NCBI GenBank assembly: GCA_025463615.1
Contig: JAODAU010000126.1
Span: forward strand, 1-7,223
Direction: 5' to 3'
DNA: 7,223 nt
DNA from: Microbacteriaceae bacterium
GTDB lineage: Bacteria > Actinomycetota > Actinomycetes > Actinomycetales > Microbacteriaceae
The position numbers and the translations under genes are program-made. Of the stretch, positions 1-6,399 are shown in pieces. The number at the start of each line of letters is the position of its first letter. Position 1 is the first letter of the stretch. The notes below the pieces were generated by a model, which saw only the letters and a list, made by a program, of their open reading frames with translations, was not told the origin of the DNA and made no database searches.

Positions 1-2
1 TT

Positions 3-20
3 CCCGCAGAAAGCGGGTTT
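3..20 (+). terminator. Small GC hairpin with short T run, possible terminator of an upstream gene
   Basis: CCCGC (3-7) can pair with GCGGG (13-17) across a five-base AGAAA loop, and TTT follows at 18-20. This is the shape of a short intrinsic terminator, presumably for a gene ending left of the window. The stem is only five base pairs as seen, and the left edge of the window may cut off part of it. It could equally be chance in GC-rich DNA. Confidence 0.35.
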
Positions 21-53
21 CGCGTGACACCCTTACAGCTAGTCAGTGACCGC

Positions 54-59
54 GAGAGG
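54..59 (+). promoter_or_regulatory. Ribosome binding site deciding the sepH start
   Basis: GAGAGG lies nine bases before the ATG at 69 and is a good match to the anti-Shine-Dalgarno complement. It favours the ATG at 69 over the in-frame GTG at 24, for which I see no purine-rich site. The family's usual N-terminus (M-Q-D-L-R-V) also begins at 69. Confidence 0.7.
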
Positions 60-68
60 CGTTCAGTT

Positions 69-1103
69 ATGCAGGACCTGAGAGTCATCGGAGTAGAGAA
101 CGGCGCACTCCTCGTCGCATCAGACGATGGTGAGCGCTACCGCATCGCCATCGACGAGGTATTGCAGTCGAAGCTCCGCCAAGCCATTCCCGACCCGGGC
201 ACCGGGCGCAAGCTCGCCCCGCGTGAGATCCAGGCGCACATCCGCTCCGGGATGTCCGCGGAGGACGTCGCGTCCATCACCGGCGTGCCCATCGACTACA
301 TCAAGCGCTTCGAGGGCCCGGTGATCGCCGAACGCGAGTTCGTGGTCACCTCCGCCCTCGCCGTCCCGGTGCACACCGCGGCCGACACCGGCCCGCTCAG
401 CGGGGCGACCTTCGGCGCCGTGATCCGCGAGCGTCTCTACGACCTCGGCGCGATCAACGAGCGCTGGGCGAGCTGGAAGGAGATCGGCGGAGGCTGGATC
501 GTGAAGCTCGCCTTCACCGCTGACGAGATCGACCACGACGCCCGCTGGGGCTTCGACCCCAAGAAGTCGGCGCTCGCACCCCTAAACAACGAGGCCATCA
601 CCCTGTCCCAGCAGGGCGAGCTCACCGGTGCCCTCATCCCCCGCCTCCGCGCGGTGGGCGACGAGGAACGCCTGCCCGACCAGTCCCGCTTCGACAGCGG
701 CGCCTTCGCGGATGCCGACCTGCGCGAGCGGGCCGTCGCCTCCCTGCCCGAGGCGCTCCCCTACGGCCGCCTCAACGACGCGCCGCAGGGCGTGGCGGAT
801 GCCGCGATCAACCGCGCCCCCGCCGAGGACGAGGCCGAGTCGAACCAGACCGCCGACCTGCTCGAGGCACTCCGCCGCAGGCGCGGCGAACGCGAGGCCG
901 CGAGCTTCGCCGAGGACGAGGCGATGGCGGCCCACCCGTCGACCGGCTCGATCCGGCTCATCGACGTGCCGTTCCGGGATGACGACAGCCCCGGCAACAC
1001 CTCGCCGCAGCCCACCGCGCTCCCCCGCCCGGCCAAGAAGGGCCGCACGTCGATGCCGAGCTGGGACGACATCGTGTTCGGCGCGCGCTCCGAAGAGGAC
1101 TAG
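69..1103 (+). CDS. sepH: Septation protein SepH (DUF3071)
   Basis: 344-residue cytoplasmic cell-division protein. SepH of Streptomyces and mycobacteria binds FtsZ and promotes its assembly into filaments and Z-rings; that role is established for the family and inferred here. The N-terminal DUF3071 domain covers about residues 1-200, beginning M-Q-D-L-R-V-I-G-V, with a helix-turn-helix-like segment near 50-82 (R-E-I-Q ... G-V-P ... Y-I-K-R-F-E-G-P) corresponding to the part reported to contact FtsZ. A low-complexity acidic/alanine-rich linker follows (about 200-315), containing a conserved-looking L-L-E-A-L-R-R-R-R-G stretch (264-273). The protein ends with the short family motif around S-M-P-S-W-D-D-I-V-F-G (328-338). 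The start is set at ATG 69 by the ribosome site and family N-terminus; a GTG at 24 is in frame but less likely. It is convergent with the phosphatase gene, one base apart. Confidence 0.93.
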   Translation: MQDLRVIGVENGALLVASDDGERYRIAIDEVLQSKLRQAIPDPGTGRKLAPREIQAHIRSGMSAEDVASITGVPIDYIKRFEGPVIAEREFVVTSALAVPVHTAADTGPLSGATFGAVIRERLYDLGAINERWASWKEIGGGWIVKLAFTADEIDHDARWGFDPKKSALAPLNNEAITLSQQGELTGALIPRLRAVGDEERLPDQSRFDSGAFADADLRERAVASLPEALPYGRLNDAPQGVADAAINRAPAEDEAESNQTADLLEALRRRRGEREAASFAEDEAMAAHPSTGSIRLIDVPFRDDDSPGNTSPQPTALPRPAKKGRTSMPSWDDIVFGARSEED

Positions 1104-1104
1104 C

Positions 1105-2238
1105 TCAGCCCTTCGCGAAGGCCCCGAACCGCAGCAGCGGGATGTCCGACTCCTCGGGCGACCACGAACCGTGCTGGCCGACCATGTGTCCGCCGCTCCT
1201 GCGCGAGTCGTAGTAGGCGACCGCTTTGCGCGCCGCCACGATGATGTCGCCGATGCGCGGCACGACGTCGGCCGCCACTGACGCGCCGAACCACCCCGAC
1301 TCGATCGCCTCGCGGCGGTCGACGACCCAGGACCGGGCGCCCTCGGACGCGCGCCAGCTCTCGAGCAGGCGCTCGCGCACGGCATCCGAGGCGTCCGGCT
1401 CGATGTGCAGCTGCAGCGCCCGCGGCTCCCCCGCGACGTGCCGCACGCCGTCGATGAGCGCCGGCACGGTGTCGAAGAGCACGTGGGAGGTCTCGGGCAC
1501 GTCGAGCATGCCGTGGTCCGCGGTGAGGAGCATGCCCTCGCGGCGGCCGAGTGTGGCGGCGAAGCGGGCGACCTCGACATCCAACTGCTCGAGGGCCGAC
1601 GTCCACTCTTCGGACTGCCAGCCCTTGGCGTGCCCGGCCTGGTCGAGCTCGGGCACGTAGACGTAGACGAGCGCGCGCTCGTTCGTGTCGAGGATTCGCC
1701 GAGCCTCGTCGAAGCGGTCCCCGACGGTGATGCCCGAGCGATACTCCGCGCCGCGCAGCACCGCGTGCGTGAAGCCGGTGTCCCGGTAGCGCTCCATGCC
1801 GACCGCGAAGCTGGGCAGGCCGTCGGCGCGCGCCGTCTCGAACAGGGTGGGCACCCGCTGCCAGGTCGCGGGATCCAGCCGGTCGTCCCAGCCGCTGAGC
1901 TGGTTGACCACGCGGTCGTTGGCCGCATCGAACACGGTGTAGCCGACGAGCCCGTGGATGCCGGACGGCTCGCCCGTCGTAAGCGTTGCCAGCGCCGAGG
2001 CGGTCGTGGTGGGGAACCTCGACGCGATCGTTGTCGCCTTCGAGAGCAGCGGCGCGAGCGTGCGCGCGTGGCCCGAGCGCGCCGCGAGGCTCACGGCGCC
2101 GAGGCCGTCGACCACGAGCACGACGGCCGCATCCACCGGCGCGAGGCTCATCGGGTTGGCGGTGCCGGCCAGGGCCGCCAACGAGTTCGGCACGACATCC
2201 GCGAGGCTGAACCGGTGCGATTTCGTGGCCGGTAACAT
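1105..2238 (-). CDS. Alkaline phosphatase family protein, nucleotide pyrophosphatase/phosphodiesterase type
   Basis: 377 residues, alkaline phosphatase superfamily (Phosphodiest/NPP-like), predicted to hydrolyse a phosphate mono- or diester using two divalent metals. The active-site set can be traced: metal-binding D44 in V-V-D-G-L-G; F-P-T-T-T-A-S (75-81), where T79 aligns with the catalytic Thr of NPP enzymes; L-T-T-G (86-89); H-G-L-V-G-Y (95-100); E-L-D-Q-A-G-H (197-203) supplying D199 and H203; T-A-D-H-G-M (239-244) supplying D241 and H242; and G-Q-H-G-S-W (354-359) supplying H356. I see no signal peptide or membrane segment, so it is probably cytoplasmic, unlike secreted phosphatases. 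The substrate is unknown. The start at 2238 is the most upstream plausible ATG and fits the length of actinobacterial relatives. It lies between sepH and parC, convergent with the first and divergent from the second by 12 bases. Confidence 0.85.
   Translation of the reverse strand: MLPATKSHRFSLADVVPNSLAALAGTANPMSLAPVDAAVVLVVDGLGAVSLAARSGHARTLAPLLSKATTIASRFPTTTASALATLTTGEPSGIHGLVGYTVFDAANDRVVNQLSGWDDRLDPATWQRVPTLFETARADGLPSFAVGMERYRDTGFTHAVLRGAEYRSGITVGDRFDEARRILDTNERALVYVYVPELDQAGHAKGWQSEEWTSALEQLDVEVARFAATLGRREGMLLTADHGMLDVPETSHVLFDTVPALIDGVRHVAGEPRALQLHIEPDASDAVRERLLESWRASEGARSWVVDRREAIESGWFGASVAADVVPRIGDIIVAARKAVAYYDSRRSGGHMVGQHGSWSPEESDIPLLRFGAFAKG
1110..1121. repeat. 12-base perfect palindrome at the end of the phosphatase gene
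   Basis: CCTTCGCGAAGG is self-complementary and sits just inside the phosphatase 3' end (coding F-A-K-G before the stop), six bases past the sepH stop. It could form a very short hairpin at the convergent junction. There is no T run and the usable stem is short, so a terminator role is only a possibility. Confidence 0.25.
2233..2238 (+). promoter_or_regulatory. Candidate -10 element for parC
   Basis: TAACAT fits the actinobacterial TANNNT -10 pattern and would place transcription start near 2245, giving a leader of about six bases before the parC ATG at 2251. No convincing -35 element is seen at the right spacing. The hexamer overlaps the phosphatase start codon (2236-2238). The parC promoter may instead lie further upstream inside the phosphatase gene, in which case the GGGGG at 2239-2243 could act as a weak ribosome site. 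Confidence 0.3.
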
Positions 2239-2245
2239 GGGGGCA

Positions 2246-2251
2246 ATCCTA
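2246..2251 (-). promoter_or_regulatory. Candidate -10 element (or ribosome site) for the phosphatase gene
   Basis: On the minus strand TAGGAT (TANNNT) is followed by seven bases and then the phosphatase ATG at 2238, the geometry of a leaderless actinobacterial transcript. The same bases contain AGGA at eight bases from the ATG, so they could instead serve as a Shine-Dalgarno site on a longer mRNA. The hexamer includes the first base of the parC start codon. Confidence 0.38.
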
Positions 2252-4719
2252 TGGCTACCTCCGATCTTCCGACCTCAGAGACCCCCACCGGTTCCACTCC
2301 AGGAGAGCGCATCGACGAGGTCGATGTCTCCACCGAGATGGAGGGGTCGTTCCTCGAATACGCGTATTCGGTCATCTACTCCCGCGCCCTGCCGGACGCC
2401 CGTGACGGGCTCAAGCCGGTGCAGCGCCGCATCCTCTACCAGATGACCGAAATGGGCCTGCGGCCCGACCGCGGGCACGTGAAGTCCGCCCGCGTCACCG
2501 GCGAGGTGATGGGCAAGCTGCACCCGCACGGCGACGCGTCGATCTATGACGCCATGGTGCGCCTGGCGCAGCCGTTCATCATGCGGGTGCCGCTCATCGA
2601 CGGCCACGGCAACTTCGGCACGCTGGATGACGGACCGGCGGCCGCGCGCTACACCGAGGCGCGCCTCGCGCCCGCCGCGATGGCGATGACCGAGGACCTC
2701 GACGAGGACGTCGTCGACTTCGTGCCCAACTATGACAACCAGCTGCAGCAGCCCGAGGTGCTCCCCTCGGCGTTCCCCAACCTGCTGGTCAACGGCGCAT
2801 CCGGCATCGCGGTGGGCATGGCCACGAACATGGCGCCGCACAACCTCATCGAGGTCGTGGGCGCCGCGCGCCACCTGATCGACAACCCGAACGCCAGCCT
2901 CGACGACCTGATGGCGTATGTGCCGGGCCCAGACCTGCCCACGGGCGGCACGATCATCGGCCTCGCCGGCATCCGCGACGCGTACGAGACCGGCCGCGGC
3001 GCCTTCAAGACGCGCGCTCGGGTCTCGGTCGAGGCGATCACCGCCCGCAAGACCGGCCTCGTGATCACCGAGCTGCCGTTCATGGTCGGCGCCGAGAAGG
3101 TGATCGAGAAGATCAAGGACGGGGTCAACTCCAAGAAGCTCAACGGCATCTCCGATGTGACCGACCTCACCGACCGCAACCACGGCACGCGGCTCGTGGT
3201 AGGCATCAAGACCGGCTTCAGCCCGGATGCCGTGCTCGAGCAGCTCTACCGCCACACGCCCCTCGAGGACAGCTTCAACATCAACAACGTGGCGCTGGTA
3301 GACGGCGGGCCCCGCACGCTCGGCCTCAAGGAGCTGCTGCAGGTCTACATCGACCACCGCATCTCGGTGGTCACGCGGCGCAGCCGCTACCGGCTCGCGC
3401 GCAAGAACGAGCGGCTGCACCTGGTCGAGGGGCTGCTCATCGCGATCCTCGACATCGACGAGGTGATCCAGGTCATCCGCACCAGCGACGACTCGGAGCA
3501 GGCGCGCACGCGGCTCATCGACGTGTTCGACCTCTCGCAGCTGCAGGCCGAGTACATCCTCGAGCTGCGCCTGCGTCGGCTCACGCGGTTCTCGCGGATC
3601 GAGTTGGAGACCGAGCGTGACGAGCTGCGCGCGGCGATCGCCGAGCTCGAGGCCCTGCTCGCGGTGCCGCACCGCGTGCGCGCCCTCGTCTCCGACGAGC
3701 TGGAGCAGGTCGCCGAGAAGTTCGGCACCCCGCGCCGCACCCTGCTCACCGAGGCGCGCCCGAGCGTGGCGACCACGTCATCCCGTTCCGCAGCGCCCGT
3801 GCTGGAGATCGCCGACACGCCCACCCGCGTGCTGCTCTCGACCACCGGGCGCGCCATCCGCGTCGACCTCGCCGGCGACCTGGATGCCCCGGCGCGCGTC
3901 GTGCGCCGCAGCAAGCACGACGCGATCCTCTCGTCGCTCGTCACGACGAGCCGCAGCGAGATCGGCGCCGTCACCAACCTCGGCCGACTGGTGAAGTTCT
4001 CGCCCGTCGACCTGCCGGTCGTTCCGGAGAACTCGATCCAGCTCGCCGCGGGCGTGCGAATCGCCGACTACGTGGCCATCGACGCCAAGCGCGAGCGGGT
4101 GGTCGCCCTCGTCTCCCTCGCGGCCGACGCGCCCATCGCCATCGGCACGCGACAGGGCGTGGTGAAGCGCCTGGCGCCCGGCGACTACCCCAACCGCCCC
4201 GAGTTCGAGGTCATCGCCCTCAAGCCCGGGGACGAGGTCGTGGGCGCGCGCCAGGGCGCCGACACCGACGACCTGCTGTTCGTGACGTCGGACGCGCAGC
4301 TGCTGCACTTCCCGGCATCCGCCGTGCGGCCGCAGGGCCGCTCCGCCGCGGGCATGGCGGGCATCTCGCTGTCGGCCCGGGCATCCGTCGTATTCTTCGG
4401 CTCGGTCGCGCCGGACGAGGATGCCGTGGTCGCCACGGTCTCGTCGTCGAGCTCCGCGATCGCCGGCGTCGACTTCGGCCGTGCCAAGGTGTCCCGGCTC
4501 GCGGAGTTCCCCGCGAAGGGGCGCGCCACCGGCGGCGTGCGCGCCCACGCTTTCCTCAAGGGCGAGGACATGCTCGCCCTCGCCTGGGCGGGGACCGGCC
4601 CGGCGCTGGCCGTCGGCACCGACGGCGCCGTCAGGACTCTGCCGGATGCCGGCGCGAAGCGCGACGCCTCCGGCACCCTGCTCGAGGGCGTGGTCGGCTC
4701 GATCGGCGAGGCCGTCTAG
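2251..4719 (+). CDS. parC: DNA topoisomerase IV subunit A (ParC-type, type IIA topoisomerase)
   Basis: 822-residue DNA-cleaving subunit of a type IIA topoisomerase; with ParE it decatenates and relaxes DNA at chromosome segregation. The winged-helix domain carries H-P-H-G-D (91-95) and the catalytic tyrosine Y134 in A-A-R-Y-T-E. The conserved tower/hinge stretch with P-S-A-F-P-N and G-I-A-V-G-M-A-T follows (about 172-193). A charged helical coiled-coil arm lies near 440-490. The C-terminal beta-pinwheel (about 515-822) appears to have six blades, with a degenerate box Q-G-R-S-A-A-G-M at 695-702. The canonical GyrA-box Q-R-R-G-G-K-G is absent; its place in blade 1 is taken by V-R-R-S-K-H-D (551-557). 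That loss argues for a decatenase (ParC) over gyrase, where the box is needed for wrapping DNA. An unrecognised GyrA paralogue remains possible. Divergent from the phosphatase gene; its TAG stop is shared with the convergent DUF952 gene. Confidence 0.88.
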   Translation: MATSDLPTSETPTGSTPGERIDEVDVSTEMEGSFLEYAYSVIYSRALPDARDGLKPVQRRILYQMTEMGLRPDRGHVKSARVTGEVMGKLHPHGDASIYDAMVRLAQPFIMRVPLIDGHGNFGTLDDGPAAARYTEARLAPAAMAMTEDLDEDVVDFVPNYDNQLQQPEVLPSAFPNLLVNGASGIAVGMATNMAPHNLIEVVGAARHLIDNPNASLDDLMAYVPGPDLPTGGTIIGLAGIRDAYETGRGAFKTRARVSVEAITARKTGLVITELPFMVGAEKVIEKIKDGVNSKKLNGISDVTDLTDRNHGTRLVVGIKTGFSPDAVLEQLYRHTPLEDSFNINNVALVDGGPRTLGLKELLQVYIDHRISVVTRRSRYRLARKNERLHLVEGLLIAILDIDEVIQVIRTSDDSEQARTRLIDVFDLSQLQAEYILELRLRRLTRFSRIELETERDELRAAIAELEALLAVPHRVRALVSDELEQVAEKFGTPRRTLLTEARPSVATTSSRSAAPVLEIADTPTRVLLSTTGRAIRVDLAGDLDAPARVVRRSKHDAILSSLVTTSRSEIGAVTNLGRLVKFSPVDLPVVPENSIQLAAGVRIADYVAIDAKRERVVALVSLAADAPIAIGTRQGVVKRLAPGDYPNRPEFEVIALKPGDEVVGARQGADTDDLLFVTSDAQLLHFPASAVRPQGRSAAGMAGISLSARASVVFFGSVAPDEDAVVATVSSSSSAIAGVDFGRAKVSRLAEFPAKGRATGGVRAHAFLKGEDMLALAWAGTGPALAVGTDGAVRTLPDAGAKRDASGTLLEGVVGSIGEAV

Positions 4720-4726
4720 CCGATCG
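4700..4726. terminator. Inverted repeat spanning the parC and DUF952 stop codons, possible bidirectional terminator
   Basis: CGATCGGC (4700-4707) is perfectly complementary to GCCGATCG (4719-4726) across an 11-base loop (4708-4718). The loop and start of the right arm hold the CTAG that provides both stop codons. An eight-pair GC-rich stem at a convergent junction suits a bidirectional terminator. No T run follows on either strand, as is common for actinobacterial hairpin terminators, so function is not proven. Confidence 0.5.
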
Positions 4727-5051
4727 CGAAGCGGCCGTCGACGCAGCCAGCCGGCCGTACCTCGGTGACCCAGGCCGGAAGGATCGGCCCGTAGACGTGC
4801 GGGAACACGCGGCCGTCGCCGATGTCCTCCCAGCGGAGGTCGGTCACCCGCGACTCGTCGATCGACAGCACGACCAGCGGCTCGGGGTCGTCGGCGTAGA
4901 ACGCCTCGGCGACGCCGCGCAGCTGTTCGGCGGTCGAGGCGTGGATGAACCCGACCTCCGCGAGGGTGACGCCGCGGCTCGACGTGAGGTACTCGCCGGC
5001 CCGCCGGGCGGCATCCCACTCGCTCGCGTGGGCCAGGTGGTAGATCGTCAT
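4716..5051 (-). CDS. DUF952 family protein
   Basis: 111 residues, a usual full length for the DUF952 (COG3502) family. It begins at the typical family N-terminus M-T-I-Y-H-L-A and shows the family hallmarks: W-x-x-A-x-x-x-G-E-Y near 12-21, G-F-I-H-A-S-T (34-40), Q-L-x-x-V-A-x-x-F-Y (43-52), a beta-strand ending V-L-S-I-D (61-65) and F-P-H-V-Y-G-P-I (83-90). The first histidine (H5), the G-F-I-H-A-S-T and the F-P-H-x-Y-G-P motifs are the best candidates for a binding or catalytic pocket. The molecular function of the family is not established; from memory it has been linked to the ADP-ribosyltransferase fold in comparative studies, which I cannot check. No signal peptide or membrane segment. 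It is convergent with parC, overlapping by four bases, and divergent from the permease gene. Confidence 0.88.
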   Translation of the reverse strand: MTIYHLAHASEWDAARRAGEYLTSSRGVTLAEVGFIHASTAEQLRGVAEAFYADDPEPLVVLSIDESRVTDLRWEDIGDGRVFPHVYGPILPAWVTEVRPAGCVDGRFAIG

Positions 5052-5057
5052 GGCCCG

Positions 5058-5063
5058 ACCCTA
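5058..5063 (-). promoter_or_regulatory. Candidate -10 element for a leaderless DUF952 transcript
   Basis: On the minus strand TAGGGT (TANNNT) is followed by exactly six bases and then the ATG at 5051, so transcription would begin at or very near the start codon. No Shine-Dalgarno site is seen at proper spacing. No clear -35 element is visible. Confidence 0.5.
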
Positions 5064-5082
5064 GCGCGACGCCCCCGGCCGC

Positions 5083-5088
5083 TACGAT
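5083..5088 (+). promoter_or_regulatory. Candidate -10 element for a leaderless permease transcript
   Basis: TACGAT (TANNNT) is followed by exactly six bases and then the GTG at 5095, again placing transcription start on the start codon. The sequence between contains only a CCGGGG run and no recognisable ribosome site. No clear -35 element is visible; its expected position coincides with the -10 element of the opposing DUF952 gene. Confidence 0.5.
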
Positions 5089-5094
5089 GCCGGG

Positions 5095-6399
5095 GTGACC
5101 GCCACCCCCGCACTCCAGCGCCGGCTCGGGCCGGTCGACGCCACGGTGATCGGTCTCGGCTCGATGGTCGGCGCCGGGGTCTTCGCTGCCTTCACGCCGG
5201 CGGCGAGGGCGGCCGGATCGGGCCTGCTCGTCGGCCTCGTCATCGCGGCCGTGGTCGCGTTCTGCAACGCCACCTCCTCGGCGCAGCTGGCCGCGGTGTA
5301 CCCGCGCTCCGGCGGCACCTACGTCTACGGGCGCGAGCGCCTCGGGCCGTGGTGGGGATTCGTGGCCGGCTGGTCGTTCGTGATCGGCAAGATCGCGAGC
5401 TCGGCGGCCATGGCGCTGACCTTCGCGGCGTACGCGGTGCCCGCGCCGGCCGAGCGGCCGGTCGCCGCGGCCGCCGTCGTCGCCCTGGTGACCGTCAACG
5501 TGCTCGGCGTCACGCGCACGGCGCTGCTCACCCGGGTGATCGTCGTCGTGGTGCTCGCCTGCCTCGCGGCCGGGATCGTGGCGGCCTGGGGAGGTGCCGA
5601 GCCGCACGGGATCGGCGGCCAGCTGCTCTCACACGGCGTCTACGGCATCCTGCAGTCGGGCGGCCTGCTCTTCTTCGCCTTCGCCGGCTACGCGCGCATC
5701 GCGACGCTCGGCGAGGAGGTCAAGGATCCGGCGCGCACGATCCCGCGGGCGATCGTGGTCGCCCTCGCGTTGACCGTGGTGATCTACGGCGTGGTCGCCG
5801 TGACGATCCTCGTCGCGCTCGGTCCGGGCGGGGTCGCCGCCAACGCGGACCCCCTCGCGGTGGCCGCCGCACGGAGCGGGTGGCCGTGGATCGGACCGGT
5901 TGTGCGGATCGGGGCATCCGCCGCCAGCCTCGGGGCCCTGCTCGGCCTCATCGCGGGGATCGGACGCACCTCGCTCGCGATGGCGCGCGAGGGCGACCTG
6001 CCGCGCCCACTGGCGCGGGTCGGCCGCCGATTCGGCACACCATGGGTCGCCGAGCTCGCGGTCGGCGCGGTGGTGCTCGCGCTGGTGCTCACCCTCGACC
6101 TGCGGAACGCGATCGGCTTCTCGTCGTTCGGCGTGCTGCTCTACTACTTCGTCGCCAACCTCGCGGCGCTCACGCAACCCGCGACCGATCGCAGGTACCC
6201 GCGGTGGCTGCAGGTGCTCGGGCTGGTCGGCTGCGCGGTGCTCTCTGTGACCCTGCCGTGGCAGGCGGTCGTGGCCGGGGCGGCGGTCGTGCTGGTGGGC
6301 GTCGCCCTGCGGGCGATCACACGTGCGGCACGAACTCCTGCCACGCCAGGCGCTTCTCCCGGCGCGGATCCGTCTCCACGCGATCGACCTCGTCGATGA
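5095..6399 (+). CDS. APC-family amino-acid permease
   Basis: 434-residue polytopic membrane transporter of the amino acid-polyamine-organocation family, probably an amino-acid/proton symporter or exchanger; the substrate cannot be read from sequence. About twelve hydrophobic segments are visible (roughly 13-33, 43-63, 83-115, 121-139, 144-165, 181-206, 220-242, 267-290, 317-335, 341-359, 371-388, 391-408). Family signatures are the broken TM1 motif G-S-M-V-G-A-G-V-F (22-30), P-R-S-G-G-T-Y-V-Y (70-78), the TM6 region F-F-A-F-A-G-Y (193-199) followed by E-E-V-K-D-P-A-R-T-I-P-R-A (207-219), and the loop A-M-A-R-E-G-D-L-P (295-303). The GTG start is the only one placing TM1 correctly. The last 26 residues are a Pro/Ala/Arg-rich tail lying over the 3' end of the esterase gene and may be a read-through extension of little function. 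Divergent from the DUF952 gene by 43 bases. Confidence 0.88.
   Translation: MTATPALQRRLGPVDATVIGLGSMVGAGVFAAFTPAARAAGSGLLVGLVIAAVVAFCNATSSAQLAAVYPRSGGTYVYGRERLGPWWGFVAGWSFVIGKIASSAAMALTFAAYAVPAPAERPVAAAAVVALVTVNVLGVTRTALLTRVIVVVVLACLAAGIVAAWGGAEPHGIGGQLLSHGVYGILQSGGLLFFAFAGYARIATLGEEVKDPARTIPRAIVVALALTVVIYGVVAVTILVALGPGGVAANADPLAVAAARSGWPWIGPVVRIGASAASLGALLGLIAGIGRTSLAMAREGDLPRPLARVGRRFGTPWVAELAVGAVVLALVLTLDLRNAIGFSSFGVLLYYFVANLAALTQPATDRRYPRWLQVLGLVGCAVLSVTLPWQAVVAGAAVVLVGVALRAITRAARTPATPGASPGADPSPRDRPRR

Noticed and set aside
24..45. GTGACA (24-29) as a -35 element for sepH.
   Set aside because: No TANNNT hexamer lies at a workable distance downstream; a single five-of-six match is not enough.
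24..68. In-frame GTG at 24 as an earlier sepH start, adding 15 residues.
   Set aside because: No ribosome site before it, while GAGAGG precedes the ATG at 69 at good spacing and the family N-terminus begins there.
582..1928. Long open frame on the minus strand (448 codons) across sepH and the phosphatase gene.
   Set aside because: Composition is Ser/Arg/Pro/Thr-rich nonsense typical of shifted high-GC coding DNA, and it covers two well-supported genes in other frames.
2275..3672. 465-codon minus-strand open frame opposite parC.
   Set aside because: Asp/His/Val/Arg-rich shadow of the parC frame with no recognisable motif; such long antisense frames are expected at this GC content.
3778..5607. 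609-codon minus-strand open frame spanning the parC end, DUF952 and the permease start.
   Set aside because: Gly/Arg/His-rich low complexity running through three supported genes; no domain is seen.
6383..6397. ATCGAC/GTCGAT hairpin near the permease stop as a terminator.
   Set aside because: Six base pairs with a three-base loop, no T run, and it lies inside esterase coding sequence (D-E-V-D-R), so it is easily explained by codon content. Noted only as context for the overlap.
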